Of a DNA stretch of 64,000 nucleotides, positions 43,720 through 56,247 are shown piece by piece. The translations under genes and the position numbers were made by a program. The notes below the pieces were generated by a model, which saw only the letters and a list, made by a program, of their open reading frames with translations, was not told the DNA's origin and did no database searches. The first letter of the stretch is position 1. Every line of letters begins with the position of its first letter. Source of the stretch: Ceratodon purpureus (taxonomy: Eukaryota > Streptophyta > Bryopsida > Pseudoditrichales > Ditrichaceae); the NCBI GenBank assembly GCA_014871385.1, contig CM026431.1, positions 5,927,089-5,991,088 on the forward strand, written 5' to 3'.

Positions 43720-44086
43720 ATCGGATTTAGATTTCAATTTGATGTAGGATGTTAAATGTTCTCCATCAAGCCATAAGCCTTGTTAGATCATTGGTGAGGT
43801 CATAAACTAGATTTGGATTATAGAACCTAAACTTGTATAGAAACATCCTTAATAAATTACAATATTAACCCCTAAAGGACAATGTGGCAAAATGGGGCTA
43901 TTTTGGAGTTTGGGCATGTACCTGCGGATGCAATTTGAATTCATAATTTATAAAAATTTTAATGAAAGTAGGCCTTGGTGAGAGCTTCGTGTTGGTATTT
44001 TTTATTCTCAATTCCAATGTCGGAGTGAAAAGTTATTCACCTCTGAACCGCAAAAGCTCCTCCAAGGGCAGTCAATTAGCCAATGA
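43720..44086. other. gene-free stretch
   Basis: No gene or repeat is supported. Confidence 0.4.
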
Positions 44087-44496
44087 GAATGACCATTTGG
44101 AGAAAAATCAGGTCACAAAAAGGCCGTGTAAGCGGCACGTGAGAGAAAAAAACGGGCGCTGCCCGCGTACTTTTTGACATGGCACTGGCTGTGCCACCGT
44201 GGTGCCAACAACCGCCACGGGGGCTCGAACCAATGACCTCCGAGCGAGGCGTGTGGAGGGCACATCTATAGTGTCGGGCTGACACAACCTGCCCACTTGG
44301 GACCAAAGCCCGAGCCGAGGCATTCATGTCTCACCTAATATTCCGAGGACCTTTGTTGTGAGTGCGCCACGCAGTTCTGTGCGGGCAGCAACTCTGGCAT
44401 CCGCTGCCAGCAGCAGAGGTGCCCAAAGTAGGGAGTTCACCTAGAAAGGGCAGGCTTACACGGCCTTATTTTGAGCTCATTTTTCTCCTAATGAGA
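44087..44496 (-). mobile_element. fold-back element enclosing a tRNA-like (B-box) sequence
   Basis: About 45-bp inverted arms (GGAGAAAAATCAGGTCAC...GGCCGTGTAAGC at 44099-44132, complement at 44450-44490) enclose about 310 bp. On the minus strand the enclosed DNA holds GGTTCGAGCCCC (44221-44232), a perfect Pol III B box. An A-box-like GGGCAGGTTGTG lies about 60 bp upstream. It looks like a tRNA-derived SINE inside, or forming, a fold-back transposon. There is no intact cloverleaf, so I do not call a tRNA gene. Confidence 0.6.
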
Positions 44497-44499
44497 GCA

Positions 44500-45405
44500 T
44501 GCAGCAAATTCTGCCCAAAACTGCCCAAAACTGCCCAAAATTACCAAAATCTGCCCAAAGACAAAACTTTGAACTTCCACCAAAAATTGAGATTTTGATC
44601 TTATTAAAAAATAAAAATATCTATGTATAAAGAAGGCAGTAGAGCATGTTCCCACCGTTCGGATTTTTAATCCAAAAGTTTTTCATACGCTATTTTTATT
44701 GTCAAAAAAAAGCCTCTATTTGTGAATTTCAGTATACCCCCTAGCGGAAAATGATTTTTTTGGCAACCTTCCACGACCTTTTTGAATATGGTTTTTTTAT
44801 TACAATTACCTAACTCAGTCTTCTTTGATGTGCATCAAAACCGCCAAAATCTATAATGCAAAAAAATGGTTTTTTGGGCCTTCAAAACTCTGTTGTTCCC
44901 TTTTTGCGCAGGGAAAAAAAACTTCATTTTCAACTTTGAACATTATGATCTTGCAATTGGTGAGGAATGAGGGTCTAAGATTTGGTGGACATGTAGACAT
45001 AGAAGTTAGCTACAAGATCTTATGGTTAGATGTACTAATTAAGACCCCAACTTAGCAAAATCCACCTTGATTTGAAGAGGGGCTGTTTTCAAGCAGTTTT
45101 GATGAAAAATACCCTCAAAACTTTAGGGGTTAAAGACTAACACAATAGTCATGAACATTAACAATGTCCAAGATATGATTACATAATGGCAATAGGCAAG
45201 GTTTAATGAAGATATTTCATATTACTTTTTATCAATGGCTTTAGTTTTTTTATTTTCAAGCTGACGTGTTTGTATAAAGAATAAGAATGGGACAATGTGA
45301 CGGCCGAGGTCATGACAATAACCATGGAGTGTAGGTGAAAGTTTCCATTCAAGAAGAAAAAAACCACCCAATACTTTTAGTTTTTCACACCAAACATCCT
45401 CAAAC
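44500..45405. other. gene-free AT-rich stretch
   Basis: A short CTGCCCAAAA repeat lies near 44511-44560. No ORF is supported. Confidence 0.5.
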
Positions 45406-45407
45406 TT

Positions 45408-45489
45408 AACAACAAGGGCTATTTGGCGGCAAGCCCTTTCTCCGCAAGAACAACAAGGGCTATTTGGCGGCAAGCCCTTTCTCCGCAAG
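45408..45489. repeat. 41-bp perfect tandem duplication
   Basis: Two identical copies, each beginning AACAACAAGGGCTATTTGGC. Confidence 0.95.
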
Positions 45490-45649
45490 AATCATAGTAG
45501 GTAAGAATACGACAATGTCTAGCCTATTGCGCCATCTAGTTTCCTCAAAAAGAAAAATGATAAAATTACATAATCTAATATAATCATCAGAAAGATTAGA
45601 TAAAACTAAAATAGTGTAACCGTGAAGGAGACGATACTGTGGTTGCCCG

Positions 45650-45855
45650 TTGACTTGAGGTGACCATAGCCCAGATGGACAGGAGGATTTCCGTCCCTGC
45701 TAGAGTTCCGTTCGGGCAATCATGTGGGCATCCAGTTGTGTCGACAGTGGACACCACAGCAATCCCGGATGTGGTGGACGAGGAGTCTTCGATGTGCAAT
45801 CTGAACAGTATCCCGAATGCCACCTGAGGAGCATTTGATGTGCAATCAATCAAAT
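45650..45855 (-). repeat. inverted fragment of the S1/S2 duplicated segment
   Basis: On the minus strand GACACAACTGGATGCC ... CTGTCCATCTGGGCTATGGT matches S1 at 28.6 kb and S2 at 34.73-34.86 kb. It carries no intact gene. Confidence 0.75.
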
Positions 45856-46487
45856 TTACCGCATGGCAGGTGTGAAGATGAACTTTCCGGACCTTGTTGA
45901 GTGTCTCCGTTCACAAGTTGCCGAGCTCCAAAGTTTGGAAGTAAGTTAGTCGAAGAGGAGTCTAGAAAGCTGTCTGCAGATTATCTAAGGTGCTCCGATT
46001 CCGAGGAGAATTACGATTCTGAAAACCCTTCTTGAGTACGGTCGGATTGACTGGATCAAGACGAAACGGAAACACAATTGGGCCAAAACCGAGGAGAAGG
46101 CCCAGAAGGCTTTAGATGAATTTGACGCTGCTTGGACTCAGAATGATATCCTTTGTGTTAGAACTGGTCTTACTGTTGCTTGGAATTCCATTCCTGCTAA
46201 CCGTCTTGTGATCTTTTGGTAACCTCTCCTGCCCTGGGTTTCTCCCGATGAGGGCTTGTATTTTATATCCTTGCAATGAATTTTGCTTCAAGGAAAAAAA
46301 AATAAAAAAAATTACCGCATGGCAGGTGTGAAGATGAACTTTCCGGACCTTGTTGAGTGTCTCCGTTTACAAGTTGCCGAGCTCCAAAGTTTGGAAGTAA
46401 GTTAGCCTAGTCGAAGAGGAGTCTAGAAAGCTGTCTGCAGATTATCTAAAGTTCTCCTCGGCATCGGAGAATTACAATTCTGAAACC
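45856..46487 (+). mobile_element. LINE 3' end between about 170-bp direct repeats
   Basis: Direct repeats 45856-46026 and 46312-46487 start TTACCGCATGGCAGGTGTGA and end ATTCTGAAA. They flank 46027-46311, which is the last roughly 60 codons of a protein (...WNSIPANRLVIFW, stop), a short 3' UTR and an A-rich tail typical of a 5'-truncated LINE. The repeat copies differ by several substitutions, so the event is not recent. Each repeat could encode MAGVKMNFPDLVECLRLQVA and has a donor-like GAA|GTAAGT, so it may be exonic. Confidence 0.7.
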
Positions 46488-46489
46488 GA

Positions 46490-48309
46490 GTTGGACAAGT
46501 TTGGATGCTTTAGTGGAAGCAGTTGTTGAGCTCCATTTAGAACAAAGGAGTGATTACTGAAAGCGATTAAGCACGGAAAGGACGCTGAGTCACTGAAATT
46601 TCAAATGACTGCATGTTGTTGCATGTTGTTTAGGAGTCCATCAAGACAAATGAGTTGTACTGTATGAATCGAAAAGTGCCCATTATGAGCTGGTGTTGCC
46701 TTTTTGCACTACTTCTAAAGGGCCACATTTCTAGTTGTGCTTAATACATTAATCAATGACTGACGGAAGAGCTCGACACAAATTTGATTTTGTTCAATAT
46801 AGATTAGTGAATCCGAATTAACCATGGTTCACAAATCAGCATTCTGTGAATTTAGATGTACTGCTATGGTGGGAAAAAATTGAATGATTTTCTTGGTATC
46901 TTAAGGAGGTACAATCCCGAGAGAGCTAAATTTGTGAGGATACAACTGTTCATTGCTTTGAACAGAGTGAGAAAATTTGGGATACAAGCAACTAACATCA
47001 TTTGAATTGTGATGGTTAAAAGTTGCAACATTGTATGCTGCAAAGAAATCATTCTATGTACTGTACAATGAATCAAAGTGCATTCACTCTAAGCCTGGAC
47101 AAGGCCTAGAAAGAAGTATGTTTTGTACTTAAGTGCCATATTCATCTAATCCTCGTAGTGAAGATATCCCAAATTTTTAAAAGCATTTTAGACAAGATTC
47201 TATGTTTGAAAATTATAATAATAATAATATTAATATTTGAATAAATATTTCACTTTTTATCTTTACACTCAGAATGGTAGGTTTAAAGTGTTTTTTTGGA
47301 AAACATAGTCATAGTACCTTAGCGTTTTCAGTAGTATTTTAATAAAATTGTCATCCATAGAGTAATTATTTTTACTTTTTGATTGATTATACTTCGTTTT
47401 AAAAAAATTATCAATTTATATTGTGTCTGTGAAAATAGATAGCAATATCCTCAAATGTTTGGAAATAGTAGAACAAAACTTATATTTTCTTTTCATTTCA
47501 TTGCCTTCATATTTCTTCAGATTATTTTTTTCCAAAAAATAAAATTTTTGAATGCATGCTATAATAATACTATTGTAATTCTTAATGGCTTCATACTTTT
47601 TTCATTCAAATAAGGTCAAGTGGGTTTTCCTGCCTTGCTCATCACTTTCAAATCTTGTATAAGTGTTGAAATTACTTTAATTTTCTTGATGATTTTGGGC
47701 AACATTTGGTTATATTATTTCTACTTCTAAATAATTGACACAAGACTTGGAATTTAGTGGAATATTTAAGATGTATTTTGAAATCTCAAATAAATCATTT
47801 TAAATTTCTTGTAATATCTTCAATCATCCAAGTTGTTAGACTTTAAAAAGTATATTAAATTGTAATATAAATTAGTCGCTTAAGTAGCATAAAGGTTCTA
47901 AACCACTTAGATGAAAATCAAAGCATAATTTCTTCAATTGTAAAAGTTTTTGTACATTTCTAACTAATAGTTATAAAAGATTTTCTAAAACCTCAATAAT
48001 GTGGTGTATTGACCAGAACGTGGCATTGATTGATCAATTGTATTCAAAATATGATTTTGATTATTTTGAAAGATTATAAAGGATATATTCTATAAATTTG
48101 ATTTTTAAATCAAAGAACACAATTGATCAACAAATATGACTTATTGTTTAACTCTTAATTGGTTGTGACCATTTCTCACCAAAGACACTAAAAAAATTAT
48201 CATTTTCAAAGCAGAAGTGAACTAAAAAAAAAAAAAAAAAACTCTTTTTTAATAGATTATTACCTTAGCTTAGACTTTTAGACGATTATGATTAAAAAAA
48301 TTAATGAAT

Positions 48310-48348
<39 letters not shown>

Positions 48349-49200
48349 GATTATAGAGTTTGAAGTTCAAAATATTATTTTTTCTATCGTTTTCATTTAT
48401 AATCAAGCAAAATATAAAATTGAAAAAACAGAAATCCATTGATGACCTCTAAAATAAATTTCAAAAGAAATAATGACTAATGAGCTTCTCTCCTCATGTC
48501 GGTCTCATAGACTATATTCATCAATATAAATTAAAAGAAACCAAAACAAATCAGAAATATTTCATCTATTCTACCTCCCTCAAAAGGTCTTATAAAATAC
48601 ATTGTGGCACATAAATTTCAAAAACTTGAAAATAAACAAAAATATTAAAAATAAGGAAATTCAATTAAGACATGATGAAACTTGCCCCTAAGGTCTTGTA
48701 GAATACACTGAGAAATATTAAATGAAAAAAACTTAATAAAAATGACATATGATTCAAAATTAAGAGAAGTGGATCTAAAAGCAAGATTACTTTATAATAA
48801 AACATGATTTAAAGTTTAAAATTTGGCTTTCTGTAATAACTATTTCTATAAATAACATATATATATTTTTAAATTTAAATATGATATTCCAAATGTAAGA
48901 TCTCTAGAAAAGAATTCTAGTCTTATTTGCCTAAGTATGGATCATGTTTTCTTAACTATGTATTTGTACATCTCTTAAATTTTGAAAGTGAATTGCTTGA
49001 ATTTTTTATTTTTATTTTTTATTTTTTATTTTATTTTTTTCAATTTAAAAAAAAAAAAATTAATTAAAAATTTTATTGTAAAGAAAATGTACATTTGAAG
49101 ACAATTTCAGCGTCCATGAAACTGTTTGCTTCACTATACTCTCTATAGGATAAAGTTCAAATGAAAAGTAATACTTCTCTATAACATTATCCTTCTACAA
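46490..49200. other. AT-rich gene-free stretch
   Basis: It includes an (AT)n microsatellite at about 48314-48344, A-runs at 48224-48241 and T-rich runs at 49005-49045. No gene is seen. Confidence 0.55.
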
Positions 49201-49253
49201 AACATTGTATGTCAAGAAAAAACATATCAACTATGCCTCAGGCTCTGACCCCC

Positions 49254-52200
49254 TCAGTCGCTGTCAGCATGTTCAATATCAACATCGCAGGCAACATCCT
49301 CCATGCCAGCACTGATGCCAGCATCCTCGAGGTCTACATCATTCACAACAGTGTGCCTCTGTTCATCTTCATTGCTCCCACTTCCAACCATGTCCCCATT
49401 GGCATTCCATTCGCGCTCTTCTTCCACAAAACCATCTCCTTCACCTTCCACGACTTCTTCAATAACAAATGCTTGCCAACACGCCGTCTCTTTGACCTCC
49501 ACTCCTTGCAAGCGTTGGCAGCACTTGATTGATGCCACTGCTCGCGTCTTGATTTGGATGCCGCTACGCCCTTTGGTCCATCAGCTAGATCAGATATAGC
49601 TCCCTCAATCTCCAATTTCTTGTTATATCGATGTTGTATGTTTCGGTATCAATGCTGGAATTGTTGGAGAATCGCACTAGTACGAGCTTTCTCACCACCA
49701 TGGGCTGTATGTGCTTGATGTGTTGCCTTCGCTTGATGGTGTGATTTCTCCATACCTTGGCAACTCCAGACTCCTAGGCTCCCATAGTGACCCACAAACC
49801 AAGAAGAGTGCCTCACAAGTACATGGTGTCACCAAGAAGAAGGAAGTTAAAAGCCACTCACGGAGGTGAAATCGCCGGCCCCTGAAGAAAGACCGGGAGC
49901 ATCAACAGACAGATCAAAGAACATACCATGTAGTGGATAACATGCTCCTCTCCGAAGGCCTTTAAGTATGCCTTTCCCCACTTGTGTATCTTTTATTTGA
50001 ACTGCAGCCATTGCTTTGCTGTCAACACCAATTCGGTCAAATATGGTAAGACCTCTTCAAAGGCTTGCTACATCTGAGCCTTTGCAATGCGGTCAGTTCC
50101 ACTGCCAATATTATTATTCTCGGCTTGACAAATATCTTTCCAGGACTTATCATTGCCAGACCAAACGCTTAGCCTAAAAAGTCTGCTGGCAACAACACCA
50201 CTAAGAGATGGTTTCAGTGGCACGTTTACAATATTTCCACTCAGCTTCGGGTCCCTCCTAATTTCCATGTTTCCACCATGAGCCCTAATCGTTAACAACA
50301 ACTTCTCCATCTATTCAATTGCGGTAGCCCTAAGTCTCTAATTCTATATGTTCAAAACATACATGATATGCATGTGCACAATCTTCTCTATTAATCAAAC
50401 TTGGGCATACAGCGTACAAATGTGCACTCTGGACAAAGGAATTGGCAGGATAGGCCTTCACCTAGTAGATGCTGTCATGTCACAAGGTTCTTTGGTACAC
50501 TGCTCAAAAATAGTCCTCTCACCTAGTTTGCTTTACCACGGCTTTTGATGGCATCATTTGCCTGACTTGCTGTCTCCATCGTGGGCTTAATCCTCTTTTG
50601 GTCACAGTATATGCAGTTCATTACACATGCAGGTCCAGACTAAAGCCTATACATGCACTTAATTGTGTTTGTGTCTGCTGCAAGGTGCCACTTCACATAG
50701 AATTCACCAACTGGGGGGACTTGTAGTCTCTGGCCATTTGACTGTGCTGCAATCACAACTTATAAGTTCGATTTTTTAAATATCCATGATAGAACATTGT
50801 AGGACTCCTTCTCGACGTGGAACGTGGCAACTGACCAAATTTCTTGCTCGGATTGTACTGAGAAGTACCTCTCGTGGTCCATCTGAATGTCATCGTCGAA
50901 TGCCATGTTCATCAACGTGATGCTAACACGTTCAAATTTTTTTCCATTCACAATCTGCGCCTCGTTTAGTTTGATGACAAAGATCAGCGGAGCCCCTTCT
51001 AACTCTGCAATTTTTTTTGAAAGTGAGAATGACTATCTAATGCAATAAAAAATAGGTTTATTTGTTGTCCACGCTCAATGCGGCTACTGACACCAAACGA
51101 ACAATGAGTGAAGCACTAGCATGATCGGAAGAGGATCCATACCTGATTCCGCGATGCCATAAAAGATGAGCATGCTTTGCTAGACTACCTCAAGGTCAGT
51201 GAATAATGAATTCTTTTCATGATCCAAGACTACCTCTTTTCGCAGATCCTCGGATTTCTTGGTTTTCTTTGACATTGTTGGCAGCTCCATTCTTCCTTCA
51301 GCGTGGTAGAACTGGCCAATATATTGTGGCAAGTTTGCATTCAGCTCCTGCCGAAGCCTTCTCACGTCGTAGGGACTTGGTAGTATGTTGGCTTTCATAT
51401 CCTTGGTCAAAGCAAGAATTGGATCCTTCACGGCTTAGTAAATAGCACCATAGCCTCGATGGGACACCCCTGCTTGGTCGTAGACAACAAGAATTTTTCC
51501 CGTTCCTTCACTTATTTCCAATTGATTTGAGGACGTTGTTGGCAATCTTTGTCTTAACATGCTCCATAGATGGTTGAGTTGCGAGGGTTAGACCTTCATG
51601 CCTAGATAGTATCTTTGCTAAAGCTACAGCAGTTCTTATTTGGGAGCTTTAACCCCATGAAGTCGCTGGGTTCCATGCTCGACTTGGTTGTTCTTGTAGA
51701 CGGTATCCACGAGATGTGGTTGCATCACTCTTCTAATGAGCTTCACTCTGCGTTTTGCACCCCCTATATGAGGATTCAACTCATGAATCCCTCTAAGCCT
51801 GCAAGCTCTACGTCGCATCCTCATAGGCTTGTTTTTTCTCAAAGTTGGCCCTCTGCTGCAGGCGCTCACTCTCTTCGTGTAGGCACTCACTTTCTTGATG
51901 CCACCGCCGCACCTCGGTCTCCAAGCCGTGCACCATCAGGCCATAATTTTTCTCTTTGCTGCTCATCTCGCCACGAATAGTCTCCAATTCATTCCGCAAT
52001 TGCATGCACGTATCCTTAATGTCCATGTAATGGTCAAGCCTCACTCTGCTGCCAGCCATGTCGTCTCTCACCTTCCACAGTACTTCTTCAAAATGTCTGC
52101 ATTGCATTTCCAACTCACGCCAAGTGGCGGTAGGCGTTTCATGACCAACCTCCAATCTGCTTGTATATCCGTACAGACCTCGCTCTCCATGGCATATGAA

Positions 52201-52530
52201 TTCTAGGCAATCCTTAAGAGTTCTGAATGGAGGTGGCTTCCCTGTTCTTGGATCAATCTGGTAATTGCTGCCATTGGTCCACGAGTCAATGTTTGTATCC
52301 CCGACTGCCCTTTGCCGTAGAAAAGTTGATGGACATGGTTGCTCACATCACAACAAACCTCGCCTAATAAGTGGTGCATAGCGTGCATCAAGCAAAAGTA
52401 AAGGATGGTAGCTTGACGCTCCGCCACTCTTGCTGCCATCAAGAATCTTGAAATCCAAAGTAGTGCTTGAAGCTCTCAATGGCTCTGAACGGATTGCAAG
52501 TATGAAGAAAAACCTTTTTATAATTGCCAT
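49254..52530 (-). pseudogene. eroded or multi-exon minus-strand gene of unknown family
   Basis: Several ATG-initiated or acceptor-preceded frames succeed each other 5' to 3' on the minus strand. They are 52442-52203 (MHAMHHLLGEVCCDVSNHVH), 52155-51808 (charged coiled coil), 51890-51636 (RRRACRLRGIHELNPHIGGA), 51431-51180 (RRLRQELNANLPQYIGQFYH), 50951-50760 (FSVQSEQEIWSVATFHVE), 50310-50068 (GNMEIRRDPKLSGNIVNVPL) and 49615/49538-49254 (acidic tail). Composition is protein-like and the coiled-coil block is convincing. Frames shift between blocks and several contain no obvious splice sites. It is either a multi-exon gene whose introns I cannot place or, more likely, a decayed gene. I do not recognise the family. 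Confidence 0.4.
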
Positions 52531-52997
52531 GTATCCAAAACTCCAGAGTTGTCAACAACCAAACCCTATACCATAGCCACTCAAGGAAATTGCAAAATGA
52601 AATGAAGAACATCATCTACTCTAGTACTTTGGAAGGCGACGAAAACTTATCATAGAGAAAACGCCACTTACACTATATTTTCAGTCCACCCAGTAGGAGT
52701 TACAAGAACACCCTTGCATCTACTTCTTGCTCAAATTTGTAGTTGTTGCCAACGAACATCTGTAAAGAAACCGCTCATAATTTTAGTTGTCACTCTCAAC
52801 CTCGTGCGCCCTTGTGCTCACCCTAAACCCTTGAATTCCACCTTACAATGGTGTCTTCCGTTCTGCAACACTCAAATTCTTTGGATTACGCTCCAATCGA
52901 ATGTTGGTTGCCTTAGTAATATCAATAAAATATAGCTGAGCATATTTTGTTGTTTCACCAATAGTAGCCAACAACATAACACTCAAATGTCTTTATT

Positions 52998-53427
52998 ATG
53001 GAGACGTTACGAGTTATGGCTGCCCGAAATGGAACTCGGATCGAGGATTCGGGATACCGGATGGTAGCCCTACAGGATCAGGAGGAAATTAGGAGGGGCG
53101 CGCTCCAGCAAGCCGTGGATGTCCAAGCAAAACGGAAGGAGATCTATGATAGGAGGATTTCCAACGACAACAAGGTGGTAGAAGGAGGCATGGTACTCCT
53201 ATACGATAATTGACACCAAAAGTTTCTGGGGAAGCTACACACGAGATGGATGGGACCTTATCGGGTCACGCAGATCTTCAAGAACGGATCACTACAGTTA
53301 GAAGATCTTCACGGAAACTGGTTAGAAACCCAAGTGAATGGATCCCGGGTGAAAAACTACAACCCTGAAGCTTTCACAGACCCGGAAGATAGCGAGAGAT
53401 CGGAAGGGGAGGATGAAGAAGAATAGT
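52998..53427 (+). pseudogene. Ty3/gypsy-type integrase C-terminus (decayed)
   Basis: The frame from ATG 52998 encodes the last part of a retroelement polyprotein: RRGALQQAVDVQAKRKEIYD, then a stop (TGA 53211), then the continuation HTRWMGPYRVTQIFKNGSLQ to a TAG at 53425. The KLHTRWMGPYRV block is the GPY/F-type motif at the C-terminus of gypsy integrases. Upstream integrase, RNase H and RT are not present in this window, so the element is truncated at its left end. The internal stop makes it non-functional. Confidence 0.75.
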
Positions 53428-53989
53428 CTTCGCGGGGACTCTCACATTTGAAAATGAGGTAATGTGGGATTTGAGAAACTCAGAATAAATCGGATAATCC
53501 TCGATCGGAGTTAGGATTCAATTAATTTTTCATTTTTTTGGTTAATTAGGTAAAAACTGGCTAAACACTATTCGTATTAAGAGTTAGTGCGAACCGGATG
53601 CTCCAGGATCCTTAAAACAGTTAACACAGGATGTGTTCTCGGATCTTGATCTCGGAACTCGGAAGAGAAAACTCGGATCAAGGGAGCATTCCGAGAGTTG
53701 ACCGTTATCGTAACCGCTCGTGGGATCCGATTCGACGCGGAAGTCATCATGATCGGATAACGATTGGCCCTGTACGGTGGCGGCTGCAATTACACGCCCC
53801 TGCGGCGTTAATGATCTCCTGAGTATATATGCTGGAGTGTGAGGGTTTGAACTTTGGAGTTCCTTTTTCCGGACTGTGAGTGGAGAGTGAAAGAGCGGGG
53901 AGGTGTTTTTGTCTTTTCCGATTCACTGGCAGTTGGATTGCCGAGTTTCTTGCTGTTGGCTCATAAAGGGAGGGGAGTGAGACGTAGCA
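53428..53989 (+). promoter_or_regulatory. LTR-like region with TATA box
   Basis: It begins just after the integrase stop with a purine-rich GAAAATGAGG and TGTGGGATTTGAG (about 53464), a possible LTR start. A TATA-like GAGTATATATGC (53820-53831) precedes the next long ORF by about 165 bp. I could not identify the LTR's other copy or a primer-binding site. Confidence 0.4.
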
Positions 53990-56247
53990 ATGACGCCAAT
54001 TCAATTTAGAATTCTCAGCCACGTAGTTCCGAAGACTGATAGGGAGATGAAGGAACTGGTTGAGGATCTCACCTGGATGAGGTGCCAGGGTTTGCTATCA
54101 CGACCCTGGTTGCTGAGGGATGAGGAGATGGTGAGAGAAATTGTAGACGGGCCGGATAATAGATGGGATAATTCAATCCGTGGTCACCCAACTCACTGGA
54201 CCGCAGAAATATGGGCGGCCACTTACGATTTCATTCAGGAGGGATTCAGTTGGGCGAACATGACGGATAAGTTCGTGCAGGATAGGTTCCACGGGAAGAT
54301 CCATAAAAACAATGGATACGTGGTAGACGCCTGTAAGGATAGGAGACAAAGACAGGTCCTAGCCTTCCTCGTTCTGATTCTATATCCGCTGAAACCGGAA
54401 CAAGTCACCATCACGGTCGGAAACACAATCCTCGGTGCCTACACGGGTGAGTGACCCGTAAACTGGGCCGGGATTGTATTGGATACTGTGCAGAAGTTGC
54501 TGGCCGAAGTCGGAAAGAAGCCAACTCTGATCACCCCTTTCCTTTACCACCTCTACCATGCAGGTGGTCTGCTAATGGATAAGGAGGAGGAGAGCTACGG
54601 GATAGCGAAGGATCTCCTTTTCTTTCAGGAGGTACCAGCGGGGATGGAAGAGGAGCAGCACGGGGATGACTCCGACACGGCGTCTACAGAAGGGGAACCA
54701 GATGTGCAGATACTTCCTGAGCCCGTCCCAACGAAGCCCAGTCTAAGTCGCGATCGGAACGAGCCACATCACATCACGCGGAACCCTCCACGGCCCGAGA
54801 TGACACGGCGAGGAAGGCGGTTAGTTCCGAGCGAGGGTTTCCGGCTAACCCGTTCCGATCACTTAGGGAAGGGACCCACTAGGCTCAGGCCACTTACGAG
54901 CGGATTGAGTCGCTGTTCTGGAGGGTCTGCACATCACTAGGAGGCTGTGAACCAGAGGAGGTTATACGGGAGGTCGAGCTTCTGAAGGATGCACCGAAGT
55001 TACGAAGAGAGAAGCAACGGTTGGAGCTCCAGATTAAGGAACTGACCTCAGAACTGGCCACGAAGAGCGAGGAGATCCGTAAGTTCCACGCCGAGCAGGA
55101 GCAGACCTTGGACAAGATCCGGAGGTTAGTGGGAGTTCTGGGCAATGTAGTCAACAAGGCCCGGTTGTTTGACGAGAACGTGATGGCTCCGGCTCACTTG
55201 TAGGATAGGGAGAGGATCATCACGATCATGTCCAAGTACAAGTACTCGATGGGCAAGACTCTGAAGCTGATGAAGAAATTACTCAATCCGGGAATCGGAA
55301 GTCCGAGTGTCAGTACGAGATTTCCCGGATCTCCCTCTCGGACAGTGGTGGAAGAATCCCGTGGAGCAGAGTTCAAGACTCCTCAGGAGCGTACCCGGTC
55401 GCCACAACTCCGGTTCGAGCAGGATAGGGCCATGGATTCGGATATTTTCGGTCTACCTCGAACAATTGCGGATCTAATAGCGGATCATATAGCCAAGGAG
55501 GCATCACCCGGAGCCACTATTGCCCAGCAGAGTTGCGTGATTCCCACCGGCCAGATAGAGGTTAGGGGGACCATAGTCACCCTGAGGCGATCCAAGGAGC
55601 AAACAGTCACGGAAGAGGTCACCTAGATCCTGCAGCCGATCGTTACCACGACGGTGGGGGCTGTTGTGATTCCGGTTCATCAAGGGGAGGTGGCCGGGAG
55701 TCAGTGGAGGAGATCCATATCACCACCCGGGCGTACTCGAGTGGTTCAAGACAAAACTCTCACTCCTTCACCCACGGCCCGGACCGGTACTCTGACACCT
55801 ACCCCGACCGGAACATCCATAGAAGAGTCTCCAGTTGATTCTTCCGGAACCAAGCGCCAGCTGAGGAAGAGGAAGGGCCCGCTCAATGTCGGCCCGATTG
55901 AGATTTCCGGGTCTGACTCGGATTCTCACGGGAGTTCTCCAGTAGGGACGACCGGGACGGATACCCGGACCCCGATGTCCGGTACTCCTACTCCGAGAAG
56001 TACCCCCGTCAAGTCCCCCACGACCAAGATCGTTACCCGGTCCTTAGACACCAAGGCAAAGGAAACGGAGGACGAACGAAGGACAAACGAAGGACGAGGC
56101 GACAGGCGGAACGTGCTGCAAAGGGAGGAGGATCCGAGCCGAGGACAACCTGTTCAAAGGAGAAGGAGAGCCACAAGAAGACAAAGACCGGATAGATTCC
56201 TCGTACCGGAACTGCGAGTCACTTTCCAGAATTATAGGAGTAGGTAG
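53990..56247 (+). pseudogene. long retroelement-associated ORF, broken by stops and one frameshift
   Basis: One ancestral reading frame of about 750 codons. It opens at ATG 53990, has an in-frame stop at 54452 and continues to about 54.88 kb. It then shifts frame and continues with stops at 55201 and 55624 until the final stop at 56247. The order is an N-terminal globular part (LSHVVPKTDREMKELVEDL), an ITPFLYHLYHAGGLLMDKEE segment, a Pro/Thr/Asp linker, a clear coiled coil (LELQIKELTSELATKSEEIR), a conserved-looking FGLPRTIADLIADHIAKEA, a Ser/Thr/Pro-rich part and a very basic C-terminus. There is no zinc knuckle or transmembrane segment. It could be the gag-like ORF of a second, tandem element that shares the LTR at 53.46 kb, or a 3' ORF downstream of integrase. 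Confidence 0.6.

Noticed and set aside
44221..44232. Functional tRNA gene on the minus strand
   Set aside because: The B box is perfect but no acceptor or anticodon stem could be paired; tRNA-derived at most.
49209..49599. Plus-strand ORFs of about 100 codons
   Set aside because: Shadow of the acidic minus-strand frame; no start context or domain.
53428..53989. Firm call of a complete LTR
   Set aside because: I could not find the partner LTR, primer-binding site or target duplication in the window.
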